Origin: Thermoguttaceae bacterium
Lineage (GTDB): Bacteria; Planctomycetota; Planctomycetia; Pirellulales; Thermoguttaceae
Assembly (NCBI GenBank): GCA_017447865.1
Contig: JAFSMO010000046.1
Span: 97,214 to 161,213, forward strand
Reading direction: 5' to 3'
Length of the DNA: 64,000 bases
This document shows, piece by piece, positions 30,951 through 39,831 of the stretch (position 1 is the stretch's first letter; every line of letters starts with the position of its first letter). A program made the position numbers and the translations under genes. Under the pieces are notes generated by a model, which was given only the letters and a program-made list of their open reading frames with translations, did not search any database and was not told where the DNA came from.

Positions 30951-33389
30951 TTACTTCTTTTTCCGGGTCATTTTCTTCCCGGCCTTTTTCGCCTTTTTCC
31001 CGCCACCGGATTTCACTGGGCGCTTTTTAGCGGGCTTTGCCGGTCTGGCCGGGGAATCGATCACGGCGCCCTCACGGCGAGGTTTCCGGCCCGCGCGCGT
31101 GTGGATCGTTTCGGTCTCCGCAGAGTCTGAGTCGGCTTTCGCGTGGGAATTTACCAGCTCGAACGTGATCTCCCGTTTGTTCGAGTCCAGATTCGTGATC
31201 CTGACGCGGACCCGGTCGCCAAGGCGGAACTGGTTTCCAATGCGGCGGCCGTTGAGCGTCTGGGAGCCCGCGTCGTAGTGGTAGCGGTCCTCCGGAAGCG
31301 ACTCGACCGAGACCAGCCCGCTGATCGGGTACTGCTCGCACTCGACGAAAAAGCCGTGGTGCGTCACGCCGACGATGCGCGCGTCGAGTTCCACGTCCCC
31401 CTTTTCCTCGAAGAACTGGATCATTTTCACGCGGGTCAGTTCGCGCTCCGCGTCCTCCGCGTTGGTTTCGCAGTACGTCAGATGCTTCCCCTCGTCGTAG
31501 ATCTTGCGGAAGTTCCGCTTGGGGCTTTCGCCGAGGATGAAACTCTCGAGCTGGCGGTGGATCGTCAGGTCGGCGTAGCGGCGGATCGGCGAGGTGAAGT
31601 GGCAGTAGCAGTCGCTCGCCAGCGCGTAGTGCCCCTCCTCTTCGGGCGAGTACTCCGCGCGGGTCATGGAGCGCAAAATCGCCTGGTGTACCGCGAATTC
31701 GTTGGGCGTTCCGAGCGTCTGCTCAAGGATGCGCTGAAGCTCGAACCGGTCGGTCTTCTGCGCCATCCGGATCCCCAATTCCTCGAGGAAGAGACCCAGC
31801 GAGTCGAACTTTTCGAGCGTCGGCGCTTTGTGGATTCGCCGCATGATGCTTGCACCGGCGTGCGTGAGTTCCTGCGCGACCGCTTCGTTCGTCGAGACCA
31901 TGAACTCCTCGATCATCTGGTGCGACTCGGTATTCTGCTCGCGCCGGACGCCGGTCACTTTTCCGTCACGGTCGAATTCCAGACGGATCTCGGGGAGGTT
32001 AATGTCGAGTTTCCCTCTGGCGGTGCGGCGGGCGCGAAGTACTTGGGCGAGCTGGCGGAACTGCGTCAGCGCGTCCTGGACCTTTTTCGGAAGTTCCGAG
32101 CAGTCTCCCGCGAAGAAACGGTCCACCTGCTCGTAGTTGAGCCGCGCGTTGGAGCAGATCACCGAGTCGCAGACCTCCACGTCGCTGACCACGCCCCGAG
32201 GGGAAATAGTGAGGAACGTCGTTTTCGTGAACCGTAGCCGATCCGGCTGGAGGCTCGCGATCCCGTTGCAGAAGATCTCGGGGAGCATCGGGATCACGTG
32301 GTCCGGCAGGTACACGCTGTTCCCGCGGTCGAACGCCTCACGGTCGAGCCGCGAGTCGGGCTGAACGAAGTGCGAAACGTCGGCGATGTGGACGGCGAGC
32401 CGCCAGTTCCCGTCACGAAGCACCTCAACGGAGATCGCGTCGTCGAAATCCCTCGCGTCGGCCGGGTCGATCGTGATGGTAAAGAGGTGGGTCAGGACGC
32501 GCCGCCCGTCCTCCGTCCACTGAACGTCCGATTTCTCCTCTGAGCAGAATTCCGTGTCGTCGTCGGGCTTGGGCAGAAGATCCTGGTGGGCTTTTTCCCA
32601 CTGGTCGAAAAGGCTCGCCTGATTGCGCGCCTCGTTCAGAAGCTCTTCGTCAAACTGGTCGTTCAGGTGGTACTGACGAATGACCGCAAGCGTTTCGGTC
32701 GCCAGATCGCCGCGCGGGCCAAGGACTTCCGTAATGACCCCCTCGCCGGTACGCCACGGGGCGGGGTAGCTCAAAATCTCGATCACGACTTTGTCGCCAG
32801 GCTTGACGGCACGGCCGGCCGCGTCGGTGATCCGGATGGGATCCGCGAAGATTCGGCCATCGACCTCGACCCAGCTTCCGTCGTGGTTTTCCGTGTAGGT
32901 TCCGACGAAATTACGATTTTTGCGTTCCAGAATCGCCACGATCTTGCCAGAACGCCCGGATTTCCCACCCTCGCGACCTTTGCGCCATGGTTTTTCGTAG
33001 TCGGGAATGACCGCGACAAAGTCCCCCGTCGCGGCGTCCTGGGCTTTTCCCGGCGGGATGAAAATGTCCTCGCGCTCGTCAGAAATATTCACAGAATTCG
33101 GGTTCAGCTCCACTTCGTGAACGAAGCCGTAGCCTTCGGGCATGCGCTTAAAGTAGCCGCAGACTTTACGTTCCTCGTCGAAGTCATTGAGCCGCGGAAG
33201 AACGACGTGCCCGGCGCCGAACTCGATCAGGCCCTGCTTGTGCATGGTGCGCAGAAGTTTCTGGAAGTCCTTGAAATCTTCCTTCAGGATCCCGATTTGC
33301 TGGGCCACGACGAGCATTTTGGTCGGTTCGTACTGCGGACGCGAGATCCATTTGAGGACCGCTTCCCGGGTTTCGGCTTGATTGAGCAT
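30951..33389 (-). CDS. rnr: Ribonuclease R
   Basis: An 812-residue RNB-family 3'-5' exoribonuclease. Cold-shock/OB domains (GYGFVHEVE, DIFIPPGKAQDAATGDFV) precede the RNB catalytic core with TIDPADARDFDDAISVE (the metal-binding Asp cluster), VHIADVSHFVQPDS and LPEIFCNGIASLQP, then IMRRIHKAP, HYALASDCYCHFTSPIRRYADL and a C-terminal S1 domain. A Lys-rich tail of about 70 residues (TKKKRPV-like, ending KKMTRKKK) follows. It degrades structured RNA and takes part in rRNA and trans-translation quality control. A strong GAGGAGA ribosome binding site precedes the ATG. Confidence 0.95.
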   Translation of the reverse strand: MLNQAETREAVLKWISRPQYEPTKMLVVAQQIGILKEDFKDFQKLLRTMHKQGLIEFGAGHVVLPRLNDFDEERKVCGYFKRMPEGYGFVHEVELNPNSVNISDEREDIFIPPGKAQDAATGDFVAVIPDYEKPWRKGREGGKSGRSGKIVAILERKNRNFVGTYTENHDGSWVEVDGRIFADPIRITDAAGRAVKPGDKVVIEILSYPAPWRTGEGVITEVLGPRGDLATETLAVIRQYHLNDQFDEELLNEARNQASLFDQWEKAHQDLLPKPDDDTEFCSEEKSDVQWTEDGRRVLTHLFTITIDPADARDFDDAISVEVLRDGNWRLAVHIADVSHFVQPDSRLDREAFDRGNSVYLPDHVIPMLPEIFCNGIASLQPDRLRFTKTTFLTISPRGVVSDVEVCDSVICSNARLNYEQVDRFFAGDCSELPKKVQDALTQFRQLAQVLRARRTARGKLDINLPEIRLEFDRDGKVTGVRREQNTESHQMIEEFMVSTNEAVAQELTHAGASIMRRIHKAPTLEKFDSLGLFLEELGIRMAQKTDRFELQRILEQTLGTPNEFAVHQAILRSMTRAEYSPEEEGHYALASDCYCHFTSPIRRYADLTIHRQLESFILGESPKRNFRKIYDEGKHLTYCETNAEDAERELTRVKMIQFFEEKGDVELDARIVGVTHHGFFVECEQYPISGLVSVESLPEDRYHYDAGSQTLNGRRIGNQFRLGDRVRVRITNLDSNKREITFELVNSHAKADSDSAETETIHTRAGRKPRREGAVIDSPARPAKPAKKRPVKSGGGKKAKKAGKKMTRKKK

Positions 33390-33475
33390 GATTTCTCTCC
33401 TCTATAAAAACGGCAAGGCAAAGAAGACGTTTAGGGAGTAAAACAGGAACGCGGCGGGAAGCGCTGCGGTGGTTT

Positions 33476-35623
33476 TTATTTCCGGCGGAGTTTCAGGACT
33501 CCCAGAGCGCCCAGGAGGAGCAAAACCCACGTAGCCGGTTCCGGCGTACTGGAGGGATCCTGCCAAGCTTGAGCGAGGAGGCCCGCCAAAACGCCGTCGG
33601 TATAAATCGGACTCAGAGAAACGACGCCCTGCCAACTGTCGCTCAGCAGCGAGTTCAGAGGCGCCGGGGCGTTGATCTGGTTCGCGGTCATGACGGTCAC
33701 GCCATCCACGAGCGCGTCCAGGTCTTCGAAATCGAAATCCAGCATTCCGACCGTCAGGTCCGCGTCGCCGGTAAGCTCCAGAGCGTTGGAATTCCCGTTT
33801 TCATCGACGGTCAGAAGCATGCGCGTGCCCTGTTCGCTCGTGAGATTATCGACGGTGAAGCCTTCATAATCGGTCAAATCGACCGTTTTGTCGGCCTTCG
33901 CGACGAGCTGGTTGACGGTGATCTGGACGGAATCATTTCCAGCGATCAGTTTTCCTGGCAGCGCTTCGGTCGTGGTGAGGATGAACGAGCCGCCGTTTAC
34001 GAGTACGTCCCCGGTGAAGTCGTTCAGCGTGTTGGAAAGCGTAACGGTCCCGGTCGTGTTCACGATCAAACCGCCCGTTCCGGTCAGGCGGCCGTTAAAG
34101 ACCACGTTCCCAGCGCCGGTGACCGTCAGATTGCCGTTCAGGATGGTCGAGCATTCGGCGTACTCGGAAAGTTTCGTCGTGTGATTCGCATCCGTGTAGC
34201 CGTCGTATTTGAAGGAGTTGAACGTCGTCGTGGCCCCAGCGTTCAGAAGGTCCAGCGTCCCGCCGTTTGCGGAAACGGTGAAAACGTTGCTCCCCGTTGT
34301 GTTCCCGGTGCTGGTGATCTGCACGGTCCCGCCGTCAAGAACGCGGGCAGGGGCTTCGCTGCGGAGGCAGCCGAGGGAGCCGTTGTACGCGCAGAAATTA
34401 TTGCACTTGAGGACGCCGTCGCCCGAGACCGTGAAATTGGCCGCGCCGTTGCGGTAGGTGGTGGCGAAGATCTGCGCGTTGGGCGAGCTAATATCCAGAA
34501 CGCCGTCGGTGACCTTGACTTTCAGGTTCCCGCCGATGTCGCCCTTATCGGTCACGACCAGCGTACCGTCGCCGGCTTTGGTGAACGCGCCGATCATTTT
34601 CGCGACCGTGACGGTTTTGCCGTCCGCGACGTTCAGCGTGACGATCTTCGCATTGTCTTTGTTCGTCGTGATGGAAACGGCCTTTACGTCGTCGTTAATA
34701 TTAATCGCGGCGGCGGCGTCCGAGGTCAGCGTCGCGACGGATTCCTGCGTCCAGGGCTGATTCGGCGTTCCTGCCGTGGTTTGAGTTGAGATGGTGCGGG
34801 TCCACGCGGCGTCGCCCCAGTTCGCGGCCGTGCCGGAAAGGGTTTGGGCGTATTGGATCTGGAAGGCCGTGGTGGTGGCGCTTCCCGCGGCGTTCAGGAT
34901 CCCGACTTCCTCAGCGCTCAGCCCGCAGTTATAGACCGAAACGGCGTCCATCTGCCCAGTAATGAAACGGCTATCAGAGGAATTGTAGCAGCCCGCCAGC
35001 GAGAAAATGCCGATTTTTCGGGTGGAATCCCATGTTCCCGCCCAGGCCTGGACGCCGTCGATGTAAAGTTTCGCCGCGCCGTCATTGACCGTGAAAACGA
35101 CGTGCTGGTAATCGGAAAACGGGAGAGTCACCGCGGAATCAAAGGTCTGGTTGCACGAATCCAGACCGGGGATTTTTTCATAATTGGCGGAACCGCCGCC
35201 GTTATAGATCGTGTACCCACCCAGTTTGCCGCTGCTGTCACGAAGCTGGAAACGAAGGCCCGCGTAGTCGTTCGCTGTGCCGGTCTGTTGAATGTCGGAA
35301 AGCAGGGTCCAGTAGTTTCTCCAGGCATTCGACCCGGAGCCGGTTTTCGTCCAGAGGGAAATGGTGAAATTATTCAGCTGCGCGGAGTCGCCAAAGTCGT
35401 AGTAGAATGAATCCTGGTTGCAGTTCAGCGCCTTTCCCGAGCCGTTTGCTGTGTATTCCGCGGAGCCGCGGTTGGTCAGCAGCGTGCGGCCGTTCCCGGA
35501 ATTGTCCGTGAGTGCGCCGGCGTCGAAATTCCAGTTCGCCATCAAACCGCCATAAACGACGGAGGCCGTGCCGAGGATGCAAACGCTCAAAATGACGCTC
35601 AAAAACTGCTTGAAGGAATTCAT
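33476..35623 (-). CDS. LamG-domain/autotransporter-repeat-like PEP-CTERM protein
   Basis: A 715-residue exported protein. Signal peptide at residues about 1-25 (MNSFKQFLSVILSVCILGTA); a LamG/concanavalin-like domain at about 30-225 (MANWNFDAGALTDNSGNGR, NFTISLWTKTGS, KLYIDGVQ); then beta-solenoid repeats of the autotransporter-associated type (FTKAGDGTLVVTD, VTGAGNVVFNGRLTGTG). The end, TPEPATWVLLLLGALGVLKLRRK, is a PEP-CTERM sorting signal: PEP motif, hydrophobic helix, basic tail. It would be processed by an exosortase (none here) and exported to the surface. Its ligand is unknown; the LamG domain suggests carbohydrate. Confidence 0.85.
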   Translation of the reverse strand: MNSFKQFLSVILSVCILGTASVVYGGLMANWNFDAGALTDNSGNGRTLLTNRGSAEYTANGSGKALNCNQDSFYYDFGDSAQLNNFTISLWTKTGSGSNAWRNYWTLLSDIQQTGTANDYAGLRFQLRDSSGKLGGYTIYNGGGSANYEKIPGLDSCNQTFDSAVTLPFSDYQHVVFTVNDGAAKLYIDGVQAWAGTWDSTRKIGIFSLAGCYNSSDSRFITGQMDAVSVYNCGLSAEEVGILNAAGSATTTAFQIQYAQTLSGTAANWGDAAWTRTISTQTTAGTPNQPWTQESVATLTSDAAAAININDDVKAVSITTNKDNAKIVTLNVADGKTVTVAKMIGAFTKAGDGTLVVTDKGDIGGNLKVKVTDGVLDISSPNAQIFATTYRNGAANFTVSGDGVLKCNNFCAYNGSLGCLRSEAPARVLDGGTVQITSTGNTTGSNVFTVSANGGTLDLLNAGATTTFNSFKYDGYTDANHTTKLSEYAECSTILNGNLTVTGAGNVVFNGRLTGTGGLIVNTTGTVTLSNTLNDFTGDVLVNGGSFILTTTEALPGKLIAGNDSVQITVNQLVAKADKTVDLTDYEGFTVDNLTSEQGTRMLLTVDENGNSNALELTGDADLTVGMLDFDFEDLDALVDGVTVMTANQINAPAPLNSLLSDSWQGVVSLSPIYTDGVLAGLLAQAWQDPSSTPEPATWVLLLLGALGVLKLRRK

Positions 35624-35666
35624 TTTTTTACCCTTTAAAAACTCTCAAAAAAATTCTGATAAATAA

Positions 35667-35696
35667 ATTATACTCCATTGGGGAGTTTTGTGTGAA
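35667..35696 (-). promoter_or_regulatory. Possible promoter of the PEP-CTERM gene
   Basis: Minus strand TTCACA (35696-35691), 18-base spacer, TATAAT (35672-35667). An inverted repeat ACTCC/GGAGT (35672-35686) lies in the spacer and might be an operator. Confidence 0.4.
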
Positions 35697-35748
35697 AAAA
35701 AGCCGAATTTTCACCAAAAAAGTCAAAAAATTTTAACTTTTCCCCCCC

Positions 35749-35777
35749 TAGCGTCTCCCGGAGTGATGTGGTATAAT
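35749..35777 (+). promoter_or_regulatory. Possible promoter of the secreted glycosidase-like gene
   Basis: TATAAT (35772-35777) is good; the -35 at 17-base spacing is only TAGCGT (35749-35754). A run of seven C (35742-35748) abuts the -35 position. Confidence 0.45.
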
Positions 35778-35819
35778 TCAAAATCATCATTTCCTGCCTT
35801 ATATACGAAAGGGATTTCC

Positions 35820-37808
35820 ATGAAACGTTTCATCTTGTGCTGCGCGGCCGCTGCCGCGTTCGTGTTCTGCCAGGCTTTTCTTTTCGGCGAGACTGCAAAA
35901 AAGAAGCCGGTTCTTGAGCAAATCGCCTCCCAGACCGAGGCGCCGGAAGTCGTAAACCCGTCCTTTGAGGCGGCCAAAAATCCCCAAATGCCCGACGGCT
36001 GGTGGGGGTCACCGAAGCATTTCCAGCGTGACGAAACGGTCGCGCGCACCGGTTCCGCCTCGTTCCGCTGGACGAACGATGACCCGAATACTTACGTGCT
36101 TTCTTCCTCGTCCCCCAAGAACATGGTCCCTGGAAACGCTTACCTCCTTTCCGGCTGGGTCAAGACCGAGAACGTGAAGGGCGGACGCGCAACCATCTGC
36201 GTTGAGTGGAACGGCCCGGACGGGAAATGGGCCGGCGGCGCGTACCTGCAAGGGATCAAAGGGACGAAAGACTGGACGCGGATCCACGAGATCGTCTTCT
36301 ACCCGATGGACGCGCAGAACCCGCACGTCACCTGCTACGGGACCAAAGAAGCCACCGGGACCGCGTGGTTCGACGATCTGGAACTGGTGCCGTACTTCCC
36401 GCCGTGCATCACGCAAATGAGTTTCGACTGCTACCGCGGTCAGACGACCGGCGGCGACGTGAAACTCTTCGTCGGGATCAGCTACCAGAAAGGGGACTTT
36501 CTGCCGGAGCTGATGGAGCAGATCGCGCTGGACGTGGAAGGCCAGAAAATCAAGGACTTTGAGTGGAACGAGGACCTGGACGCGCTGGTCTTCACGATTC
36601 CGACCGAAAAACTGGCGTTTGGAAAGCACACGGTGACCGTTTCCGTCCCGAATCCGGGCCTGAAGACGAAAGAGACGCGCGAGCTGACGCTGACGAAACT
36701 CGAGAAATTCCCGGAACGCAAGTCGTTCATCGACGGCCAGCGCCGCCTGATCGTGGACGGGAAGCCGTTCTTCCCGCTGGGGCTTTACTTCGGCGGAGTG
36801 ACGCATCAGGACGTTTTGAATCTGGCCGACTCGCCGTTCAACTGCATCATGCCGTACCATCCGATCAGCCGCGAGACGCTGGACGATCTGTACGCGCACG
36901 GGATCTCGGTGGTTTACAGCGTGAAGGACTATTACGAAAGTCTTCAGTGCCAGTCGGATGAAGAGGGCCGCGAGAAGACGACCAAGCGCATCAACGACCT
37001 GAAGGACCACCCGGCCATCATCGCGTGGTACATTAACGACGAATTGCCGGTCTCCATGCTGGAGCAGCTCTCCGGCCATCGGGACCTTTGCGAGGAACTC
37101 GACCCGGGCCGCCCGACGTGGGTCGTGCTTTACCAGGTCGATCAGATCCGCAGCTACGTCCCGACGTTCGACGCAATCGGTACGGACCCCTACCCGATCC
37201 CGGAGAAACCGGCAGGCACCGCGTACAAGTGGGCGAAAAAGACGACCGACGGCGCGTTCGGCGTCCGTGCAGACTGGCAGGTCCCGCAGCTCTTCAACTG
37301 GGGGAACTACCACAAAAACGAGCTGAGCAAGTACCGCACGCCGACTTACGAGGAAATTCGCGCCATGACGTGGATGAACCTCGCCGGCGGCGCCACGGGG
37401 CTCATTTCTTACTCCTACTTCGACCTGGAGCGGAATTTCTCGAATGAAAACCCAACGGCAGAAACGAAAAAAGCCTCGTTCGATCAGTCGTGGGCTAACG
37501 TGAAGAAAGTCGGCGAGGAGATCAAGAAGTACGAGAGCGTTTTCCTCTCGGGCGAAACGGCCGAGCCGATCCGGTTCAACGAGGGGAGCGACGAGGCGAT
37601 CGTCGGCCGCACCTACGCGCTTGACGGGGCGATCTGGCTCCTGACCGTGAACACGGAAACGGAAGCGAAGACCGCCGAATTCACCGTCCCGGCCGGAAAG
37701 ACGGTCAAAAACGCCGCGGATTGGCCCGGCGCGAAGGTCCAGCAGAACGGCCAGACCGTGAAAATCGAGCTGGACGGCCTGACCCCGGCGTTCCTTCAGA
37801 TCCAGTGA
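35820..37808 (+). CDS. Secreted glycoside-hydrolase-like protein with N-terminal CBM-like domain
   Basis: Started at the ATG at 35820 (MKRFILCCAAAAAFVF) after AAAGGG; 662 residues with a signal peptide. Residues about 43-195 form a jelly-roll resembling carbohydrate-binding module 4/9 (VNPSFEAAKNPQMPDGWW, YLLSGWVKTENVKGG, AWFDDLELV). A linker beta domain follows, then from about residue 310 a TIM-barrel region (RRLIVDGKPFFPLGLYFGG, HPAIIAWYINDELP with Glu408 as a candidate acid/base, as in clan GH-A, and FDAIGTDPYPIP). The exact family and substrate are unclear; GH2-C/GH5-like is my best guess. A GDPD-family gene follows after 20 bases, and dus after that. Confidence 0.7.
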   Translation: MKRFILCCAAAAAFVFCQAFLFGETAKKKPVLEQIASQTEAPEVVNPSFEAAKNPQMPDGWWGSPKHFQRDETVARTGSASFRWTNDDPNTYVLSSSSPKNMVPGNAYLLSGWVKTENVKGGRATICVEWNGPDGKWAGGAYLQGIKGTKDWTRIHEIVFYPMDAQNPHVTCYGTKEATGTAWFDDLELVPYFPPCITQMSFDCYRGQTTGGDVKLFVGISYQKGDFLPELMEQIALDVEGQKIKDFEWNEDLDALVFTIPTEKLAFGKHTVTVSVPNPGLKTKETRELTLTKLEKFPERKSFIDGQRRLIVDGKPFFPLGLYFGGVTHQDVLNLADSPFNCIMPYHPISRETLDDLYAHGISVVYSVKDYYESLQCQSDEEGREKTTKRINDLKDHPAIIAWYINDELPVSMLEQLSGHRDLCEELDPGRPTWVVLYQVDQIRSYVPTFDAIGTDPYPIPEKPAGTAYKWAKKTTDGAFGVRADWQVPQLFNWGNYHKNELSKYRTPTYEEIRAMTWMNLAGGATGLISYSYFDLERNFSNENPTAETKKASFDQSWANVKKVGEEIKKYESVFLSGETAEPIRFNEGSDEAIVGRTYALDGAIWLLTVNTETEAKTAEFTVPAGKTVKNAADWPGAKVQQNGQTVKIELDGLTPAFLQIQ

Positions 37809-37828
37809 ACAAACCGCGGGAGACCGAG

Positions 37829-38626
37829 ATGAAAAAAGCGTTTTTTACTTTGGTCTTCGTTCTGGCTTTCGCGTTCAGTGCCGTGGCGCAGACTCCTGAA
37901 AACGGGGTTTGCGCCCACCGCGGCGCGTCGGTCGAACTCCCGGAAAATTCCCTCCGGGCGTTTGAACGGGCGATCGAACTGGGCGCGGACTGGATCGAAA
38001 CGGACGTTTGCCTCACCAAAGACGGCGTGGCGGTTTTGAGTCACGACCTTTCCACCGGTCGCCTGTGCAGTCAGGACTTCCGAATCAGCGAGAAAACCTA
38101 CGCGGAACTCTGCGAGCTGGATCTGGCCGAGAAATTCCGGGCGGCGAGAAATCTGACCTTGGAGCAGTGCCCGAAGCACCAGATCACGCGGCTCGACGAG
38201 GCACTGGATCTGATCCTGAAGTACAGGAAAGCGCGTCTGACCCTCCACCTGAAGAGCGGCTGCCTCGCGGAAGCGGCCCGGATCGTGCGGGAGAAAAAGG
38301 CGGAAGACTGGATCGGCTTCAACGGTCATGAAAGTCTCCTGATCCCCGCGCGTCAGGAATTTCCGAACGCTCCGCTTTTCTGGGACCGCTACGGGACCGA
38401 CGTGGACGCGGACATTGAGTTGGGAAAGAAGCTCGGCTTTCGCACGATGATCTTCAATTTCAACGACGTGACGCCGGAAAAAGTCGCGAAGGTCCGCGCG
38501 GCCGGTTTCGTGCCGGGGGCCTGGACCGTCAACAGCGAGGCGAAAATGCGCGAAATGATCGACGCCGGGATCGAGCGTTTCTACACGGACGACCCGCGGC
38601 TTTTGCTCAAGGTTTGGGGAAAATGA
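37829..38626 (+). CDS. Secreted glycerophosphodiester phosphodiesterase-family protein
   Basis: Started at the ATG at 37829 (MKKAFFTLVFVLAFAFSAVAQ) with CGGGAG upstream; 265 residues with a clear signal peptide ending at AVAQ. The catalytic core is typical GDPD/UgpQ: CAHRGASVELPENSLRAF, GADWIETDVCLTKDGVAVLSHD (metal-binding Glu/Asp and catalytic His), and VPGAWTVNSEAKMREMIDAG near the end. It hydrolyses glycerophosphodiesters to glycerol-3-phosphate and an alcohol. It is in one transcription unit with the preceding glycosidase-like gene (20-base gap). Confidence 0.88.
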   Translation: MKKAFFTLVFVLAFAFSAVAQTPENGVCAHRGASVELPENSLRAFERAIELGADWIETDVCLTKDGVAVLSHDLSTGRLCSQDFRISEKTYAELCELDLAEKFRAARNLTLEQCPKHQITRLDEALDLILKYRKARLTLHLKSGCLAEAARIVREKKAEDWIGFNGHESLLIPARQEFPNAPLFWDRYGTDVDADIELGKKLGFRTMIFNFNDVTPEKVAKVRAAGFVPGAWTVNSEAKMREMIDAGIERFYTDDPRLLLKVWGK

Positions 38627-38658
38627 GGGGGTTTCGTTTCTGACCTTTTTTCAAATTC

Positions 38659-39714
38659 ATGCTTCAAATTGGTTCATTAATCCTTTCGACCCCGTTCCTT
38701 CAGGCTCCGATGGCGGGGTTTTCCAATGACGCCTGGCGCAGGATCCTCACCCGATTTGGAGGGGTGGGGCTTCTGGCGTCCGAGATGATGCACGCCCGCG
38801 GCTCGCTCGAAATGGAACGTCGGCGGAAGGCCCTGCACGGCCGGCTCTTTGGGTTTCCCCTCCGGTCGGAATCGGAATCCGATTTTGGGGCGAAAATTCC
38901 TCTTTCGGTCCAGATCTGGGACAATCAGGCGGAACCTCTGGCTGAATTTTCCGCCAAACTGGTGCGAGAGTACGTGGTTCAGGTGATCGACCTGAATTTC
39001 GGCTGCCCGGCGCACGACGTCGTTCAAAAGGCCCACTGCGGCTCGTGGCTCCTCCAGTTTCCTGACCAAATGCACGCGCTGGCCCATGCGGTCGTGGAGT
39101 CGGTCCGCGAAGCCTCCCGGTCAGTTGGTCTCGCTGAGCCGCTTCCCGTGACGGCCAAAATGCGCCTCGGAATTTCTGCGGACCGTCTGACCTACCGCGA
39201 AGCGGCGCAGGCTCTTGAGGCGGCGGGCGTCTCGGCGGTCACCGTCCACGGACGCACGGCGCGCCAGATGTACTCGGGCGAGGCGGACTGGGAGAAGATC
39301 GCGGAGGTCAAATCCCTCATCAAGATCCCGGTCATTGGAAACGGCGACGTGCGGACCGCGCCGCAGGCGGTTCACGCCTTGAAAACGTTCGGCGTGGACG
39401 GGGTGATGATCGGCCGTGCGGCTCTGAATGAGCCGTGGATCTTCCGCCAGGCCGCCGATCTGCTCGCGGGAGTCCCGGAGAAGGACGCCCTGAAGCGTCC
39501 CACGGCCGAGTTTCAGCGTGGGCTGCTTCTGGAGCATTTCGAGTCGCTTTTGGAGGCGCATGAGGAGGCGGAAGCGGTCATGCTGATGCGAAAGTACGCG
39601 CCCTGCTACGGCGTGGGGCTGAAAAACGCCCGCAAGTTCCGGATCCAGGTGGTGAAAACCAGCACTGCAGAAGAGTTTCGCCGGGTGGTGAAAGAGTTTT
39701 TCCCGACGGAGTAA
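38659..39714 (+). CDS. dus: tRNA-dihydrouridine synthase
   Basis: A 351-residue FMN-dependent enzyme reducing uridines in the tRNA D-loop. LQAPMAGFSNDAWRRI at the N-terminus, VIDLNFGCPAHDVVQKAHCG (catalytic Cys in NFGCP), VTAKMRLG, AVTVHGRTARQMYSG, PVIGNGDVRTA and GVMIGRAALNEPWIF are family hallmarks; the set resembles DusB. The glycine motif after the catalytic Cys is unusual (AHCGSWLL instead of the common GAGSALL type). It begins 32 bases after the GDPD gene without an obvious ribosome binding site. Its TAA stop is the beginning of a GGCGGTAATGG repeat. Confidence 0.92.
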   Translation: MLQIGSLILSTPFLQAPMAGFSNDAWRRILTRFGGVGLLASEMMHARGSLEMERRRKALHGRLFGFPLRSESESDFGAKIPLSVQIWDNQAEPLAEFSAKLVREYVVQVIDLNFGCPAHDVVQKAHCGSWLLQFPDQMHALAHAVVESVREASRSVGLAEPLPVTAKMRLGISADRLTYREAAQALEAAGVSAVTVHGRTARQMYSGEADWEKIAEVKSLIKIPVIGNGDVRTAPQAVHALKTFGVDGVMIGRAALNEPWIFRQAADLLAGVPEKDALKRPTAEFQRGLLLEHFESLLEAHEEAEAVMLMRKYAPCYGVGLKNARKFRIQVVKTSTAEEFRRVVKEFFPTE

Positions 39715-39820
39715 AATGGGAGGCGGTAATGGAGCGCGGAGCGCGGAATTACGCGTCTGGGCGGCCGGGCCGGCCGCGGACGGCGGGCCGCCGTCCGTCC
39801 GTATTAACGCCGCCACGGGA
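39713..39820. repeat. Composite repeat: GGCGGTAATGG copy 5 plus GC palindromes
   Basis: Copy 5 (39713-39757) has the inner stem GCGC-gga-GCGC. It is followed by GCGGCCG/CGGCCGC (39761-39777) and GGACGGCGG/CCGCCGTCC (39778-39796), which are the reverse complement of the GC palindromes at 29182-29217, including the adjacent GTATTAA. Confidence 0.85.
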
Positions 39821-39831
39821 AACGCTCAACT

